A DNA stretch of 64,000 bases from Halorubrum sp. PV6 (lineage in GTDB: Archaea; Halobacteriota; Halobacteria; Halobacteriales; Haloferacaceae): the NCBI RefSeq assembly GCF_003990725.2, contig NZ_CP030064.1, forward strand, positions 2,356,001 to 2,420,000. The letters run 5' to 3'. Every line of letters starts with the position of its first letter. Within the stretch, counting starts at the first letter, position 1. This document shows positions 61,792 to 64,000 of this stretch, one piece after another. The notes under the pieces were generated by a model. That model did not search any database and was not told where the DNA came from. It saw nothing but the letters and a program-made list of their open reading frames with translations. A program made the translations under genes and the position numbers.

Positions 61792-64000
61792 TCAACACTC
61801 CGACCAGCCGCACGACTCGCACGTCTTGCAGCCCTCGGAGTAGTAGAGGTTCATCCCGCCGCACTCGGGACATTCGGGTGACTCGCCGGCCGCGATCAGT
61901 TCCTGCGTCGCGTCGTCCGCACCGGCCGCGTCGTCCTTGGCCGCCGGGCCGGGACCGCTCGGCGCGTCGGTCGCCGCGTCGGCGTCGACCGCGCCGCCGT
62001 CGGTCTGGCTCGCCGGTTCGGCCGTGCCCTCGACGTCGTCGAGGCTCTGCTGTTGCGGGATGCCCTTGTCTATCTCGTCGTCGAGGTAGCGACGGAGCGC
62101 GGTGCCGATGGCGTCCGGGATCGACTGGATCTGCTCGCCTTTGTCCCACGCGACCTTCGGGCTCCGGGTGCCGTGGAGCTCGTCGACGATCTCCTCGGGG
62201 TCGACCCCCGAGCGGAGCGCCGTCGAGATAACCTTCGCGAGCGCCTCGGTGAAGGAGTTGGTGTAGCCGCCGGAGTGGCCGATGTTCGCGAACAGCTCGA
62301 ACGGCCGACCGTGCTCGTCTTCGTTGATGGTGACGTACAGCTTCCCGTAACCGGTCTCGACGCGCTGGGTGACGCCGCTCAGCGAGTCGGGGCGCGGGCT
62401 GCGTTCGCTGTAGTCGATCCGGGGCTGCTCGCTGGCTTCGAGCAGATCGGAAATCTCCGCGTCGATCTGCGCCTGCACGTCCTCGTTGTCGAGGAACGAC
62501 TCGATGCCGCCGAACACCTCGCCGATCTGTTCGACGATGGTCTCGGCCGCCTCGGCCTCGTCGGCGAACTCCGTGTTCTTCGCGCGCGTCGTGAGCACCT
62601 GCTTCGAGCGGGTGCCGTCGCGGTAGACGGTGACGCCCTTCCCGCCGTGGTCGTAGATGTAGCGGTACACCTCTTCCATCTCCTCGGCGGTGGCGTCGTT
62701 CGGGAAGTTACACGTCTTCGAGATGGCGGAGTCGACGCCCTCCTGACAGGCACACTGGACCGACGCGTGCTGCTTGCCAGAGAGATCGCCGGTGACGACG
62801 AACAGTTCGCCGATGGCGTCCGGGACCGTCTCTAACCCGTCCACGCCGTCGAACTCGTTGGTCGCCATCTGGTCTTGGGCCTCCTGTTTGACGGCGTCGA
62901 CGTCGACGTCGTTCTCCTCTAAGGTGCGGAGGAAGTAGTCGTCGAACTCGACGAGCATCTCGTCGCCCTGCACGTCGTCGGAGACGTTCTTGTAGTAGGC
63001 GACGTTGTAGATGGGCTCACAGCCGCCGGTGGTGTTGCCGATCATCGACGTCGTGCCCGTCGGCGCGATGGTCGTCGTGTTGTGGTTGCGGATCGGGAAG
63101 CCGTCCGCCCACTCGTCGGCGTCGAGCCCGGTGTAGTGTTCGAACCAGTCGCGGTACTCGGTGGGATTCGCGTACTTCGAGTCCTCCCAGTCGTTGAACG
63201 TCCCGCGCTCTTCGGCGAGCTCGTGGGAGGTCTGTTTCGACGCGTGGTTGATGTGGGTCATCAGCTGGCGGGCGACCTCGTTGCCCGGCTCGGTCCCGTA
63301 CTGGATGCCGAGCTGGATATACAGCTGTGCGAGCCCCATGACGCCGAGCCCGATCTTCCGCATGTCGCGGACCTTCTCCTCGATCTTCTCGACCGGGAAG
63401 TCCGACATCGTCACGACGTTCTCCAAGAAGCGGGTGCCGTAGTCGATCCGCTCGTCGAACTCCTCGAAGTCGATCGCCTCCTCTAAGAACGCCGACATCG
63501 CGGCCTCCTGTGAGTCGTACTCGTCGGCGTGTTCCGCAGACCAGACGCGCCAGTCCGGTGCGTCCTGCGCCGCGAGCGTCGAGAGGTTGATATGCCCGAG
63601 GTTACAGGCCTCGTACTCTTCGAGCGGCTGCTCGCCGCACGGGTTCGTCGCGAGGATCCGGTGGTCCGGGTTTTCTTCCACGTCGAAGGAGTGCTCCTTG
63701 TTCACCCGTTCGAGGTAGATGACGCCCGGTTCGCCGTTCTCGTGGGCGCCCTCGATCATGTCGTCCCAGAGCTCCTGTGCCGGGATCGAGAGGACCTCGC
63801 CGACCTCAACGTGCTCGCCGAGACCGAACATATCGTAGATCTCTTTCGTCTCGGGGGTCGCGACGTGGGGCTCCTCCGTGCGCGGGTTCGTGAAGGTGAA
63901 CTCCTCGTCGTTGTACAGCGCCTCCATGAAGTCGTCGGTGACGCCGACGCTGATGTTGAAATTCGAGAGGTGGCCCTCGACCGCGTTCCGGAGGTGCTCG
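61792..64000 (-). CDS. Adenosylcobalamin-dependent ribonucleotide reductase, partial
   Basis: Class II ribonucleotide reductase, which reduces ribonucleotides with a radical generated from adenosylcobalamin. The 5' part lies outside the window; the visible 736 residues begin EHLRNAVEGHLSNFNISVGV. Seen motifs are NPCGEQPLEEYEACNLGHINLS (the radical cysteine region), IAPTGTTSMIGNTTGGCEPIY, and QCACQEGVDSAISKTCNFP. The C-terminus ends with a zinc-ribbon-like CPECGGMNLYYSEGCKTCESCGWSEC spread over the last 26 residues, which probably holds the redox cysteines. The cobalamin adenosyltransferase at 27142 could supply the cofactor. Confidence 0.93.
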   Translation of the reverse strand, partial: EHLRNAVEGHLSNFNISVGVTDDFMEALYNDEEFTFTNPRTEEPHVATPETKEIYDMFGLGEHVEVGEVLSIPAQELWDDMIEGAHENGEPGVIYLERVNKEHSFDVEENPDHRILATNPCGEQPLEEYEACNLGHINLSTLAAQDAPDWRVWSAEHADEYDSQEAAMSAFLEEAIDFEEFDERIDYGTRFLENVVTMSDFPVEKIEEKVRDMRKIGLGVMGLAQLYIQLGIQYGTEPGNEVARQLMTHINHASKQTSHELAEERGTFNDWEDSKYANPTEYRDWFEHYTGLDADEWADGFPIRNHNTTTIAPTGTTSMIGNTTGGCEPIYNVAYYKNVSDDVQGDEMLVEFDDYFLRTLEENDVDVDAVKQEAQDQMATNEFDGVDGLETVPDAIGELFVVTGDLSGKQHASVQCACQEGVDSAISKTCNFPNDATAEEMEEVYRYIYDHGGKGVTVYRDGTRSKQVLTTRAKNTEFADEAEAAETIVEQIGEVFGGIESFLDNEDVQAQIDAEISDLLEASEQPRIDYSERSPRPDSLSGVTQRVETGYGKLYVTINEDEHGRPFELFANIGHSGGYTNSFTEALAKVISTALRSGVDPEEIVDELHGTRSPKVAWDKGEQIQSIPDAIGTALRRYLDDEIDKGIPQQQSLDDVEGTAEPASQTDGGAVDADAATDAPSGPGPAAKDDAAGADDATQELIAAGESPECPECGGMNLYYSEGCKTCESCGWSEC

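Overview
This window is haloarchaeal chromosome, most like Halorubrum or a relative. The backbone is very GC-rich with acidic proteins, and it carries TmcA, aIF1A, aEF1B, S17e, Trm1, CofD (coenzyme F420), type I glutamine synthetase next to an Lrp regulator, and several small haloarchaea-only families. Most backbone genes have a TATA-like box 25-31 bases before the start codon and almost no 5' leader, as expected for leaderless haloarchaeal transcripts. The genus is an inference.

Layout. 1-7.7 kb: nucleoside phosphorylase, UPF0179, tRNA acetyltransferase TmcA, ferredoxin, GluRS, SurE. 7.8-9.4 kb: carA divergent from an Lrp-type regulator, with a perfect palindrome between them. 9.5-13.9 kb: a complete TAXI-type TRAP transporter operon (binding protein, DUF1850 protein, fused permease). 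14-19.1 kb: isocitrate dehydrogenase, a glycosyltransferase, an HTTM membrane protein, an asparaginase-like Ntn hydrolase. 19.2-22.8 kb: four-gene operon cofD / DUS-like TIM barrel / CitG-like / DUF447, joined by 4-base overlaps. 22.8-28.6 kb: S17e, a TctA-like permease, zinc-finger microprotein, aEF1B, thioredoxin, PhoU, thioesterase, glutaredoxin, cobalamin adenosyltransferase.

28.7-40.2 kb is an integrated mobile element of about 11.4 kb. It sits in the 3' end of a tRNA-Val(CAC) gene, is bounded by a perfect 36-base direct repeat, is visibly AT-rich, and has a tyrosine recombinase just inside its right end. It carries a membrane glycosyltransferase, a helicase-like ATPase, a rolling-circle-type Rep, a uracil-DNA-glycosylase-like protein, a TRAM protein, a small HExxH membrane protein and several unknowns. 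The helicase and Rep genes both look frameshifted and a small regulator gene has a truncated relative nearby, so the element may be losing autonomous replication while keeping an intact integrase.

40.2-64 kb returns to backbone: lipoprotein, FKBP, threonine synthase, SDR, an Lrp/RCK_C regulator with a Usp protein, a membrane protein with a 65-unit four-residue repeat tail, Trm1, a YihY fusion, PAP2, aldo/keto reductase, photolyase-family protein, aIF1A, ATP-grasp ligase, Hsp20, the glycolytic pair gap-pgk, lrp-glnA, and the C-terminal part of a B12-dependent ribonucleotide reductase whose cofactor could be supplied by the adenosyltransferase at 27.1 kb.

The items most worth following are the decaying tRNA-Val element, with its candidate origin, and the tetrad-repeat membrane protein at 46.4-47.4 kb. 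No CRISPR array, rRNA or complete insertion sequence was seen. All homology statements come from reading motifs by eye; no database search was run.
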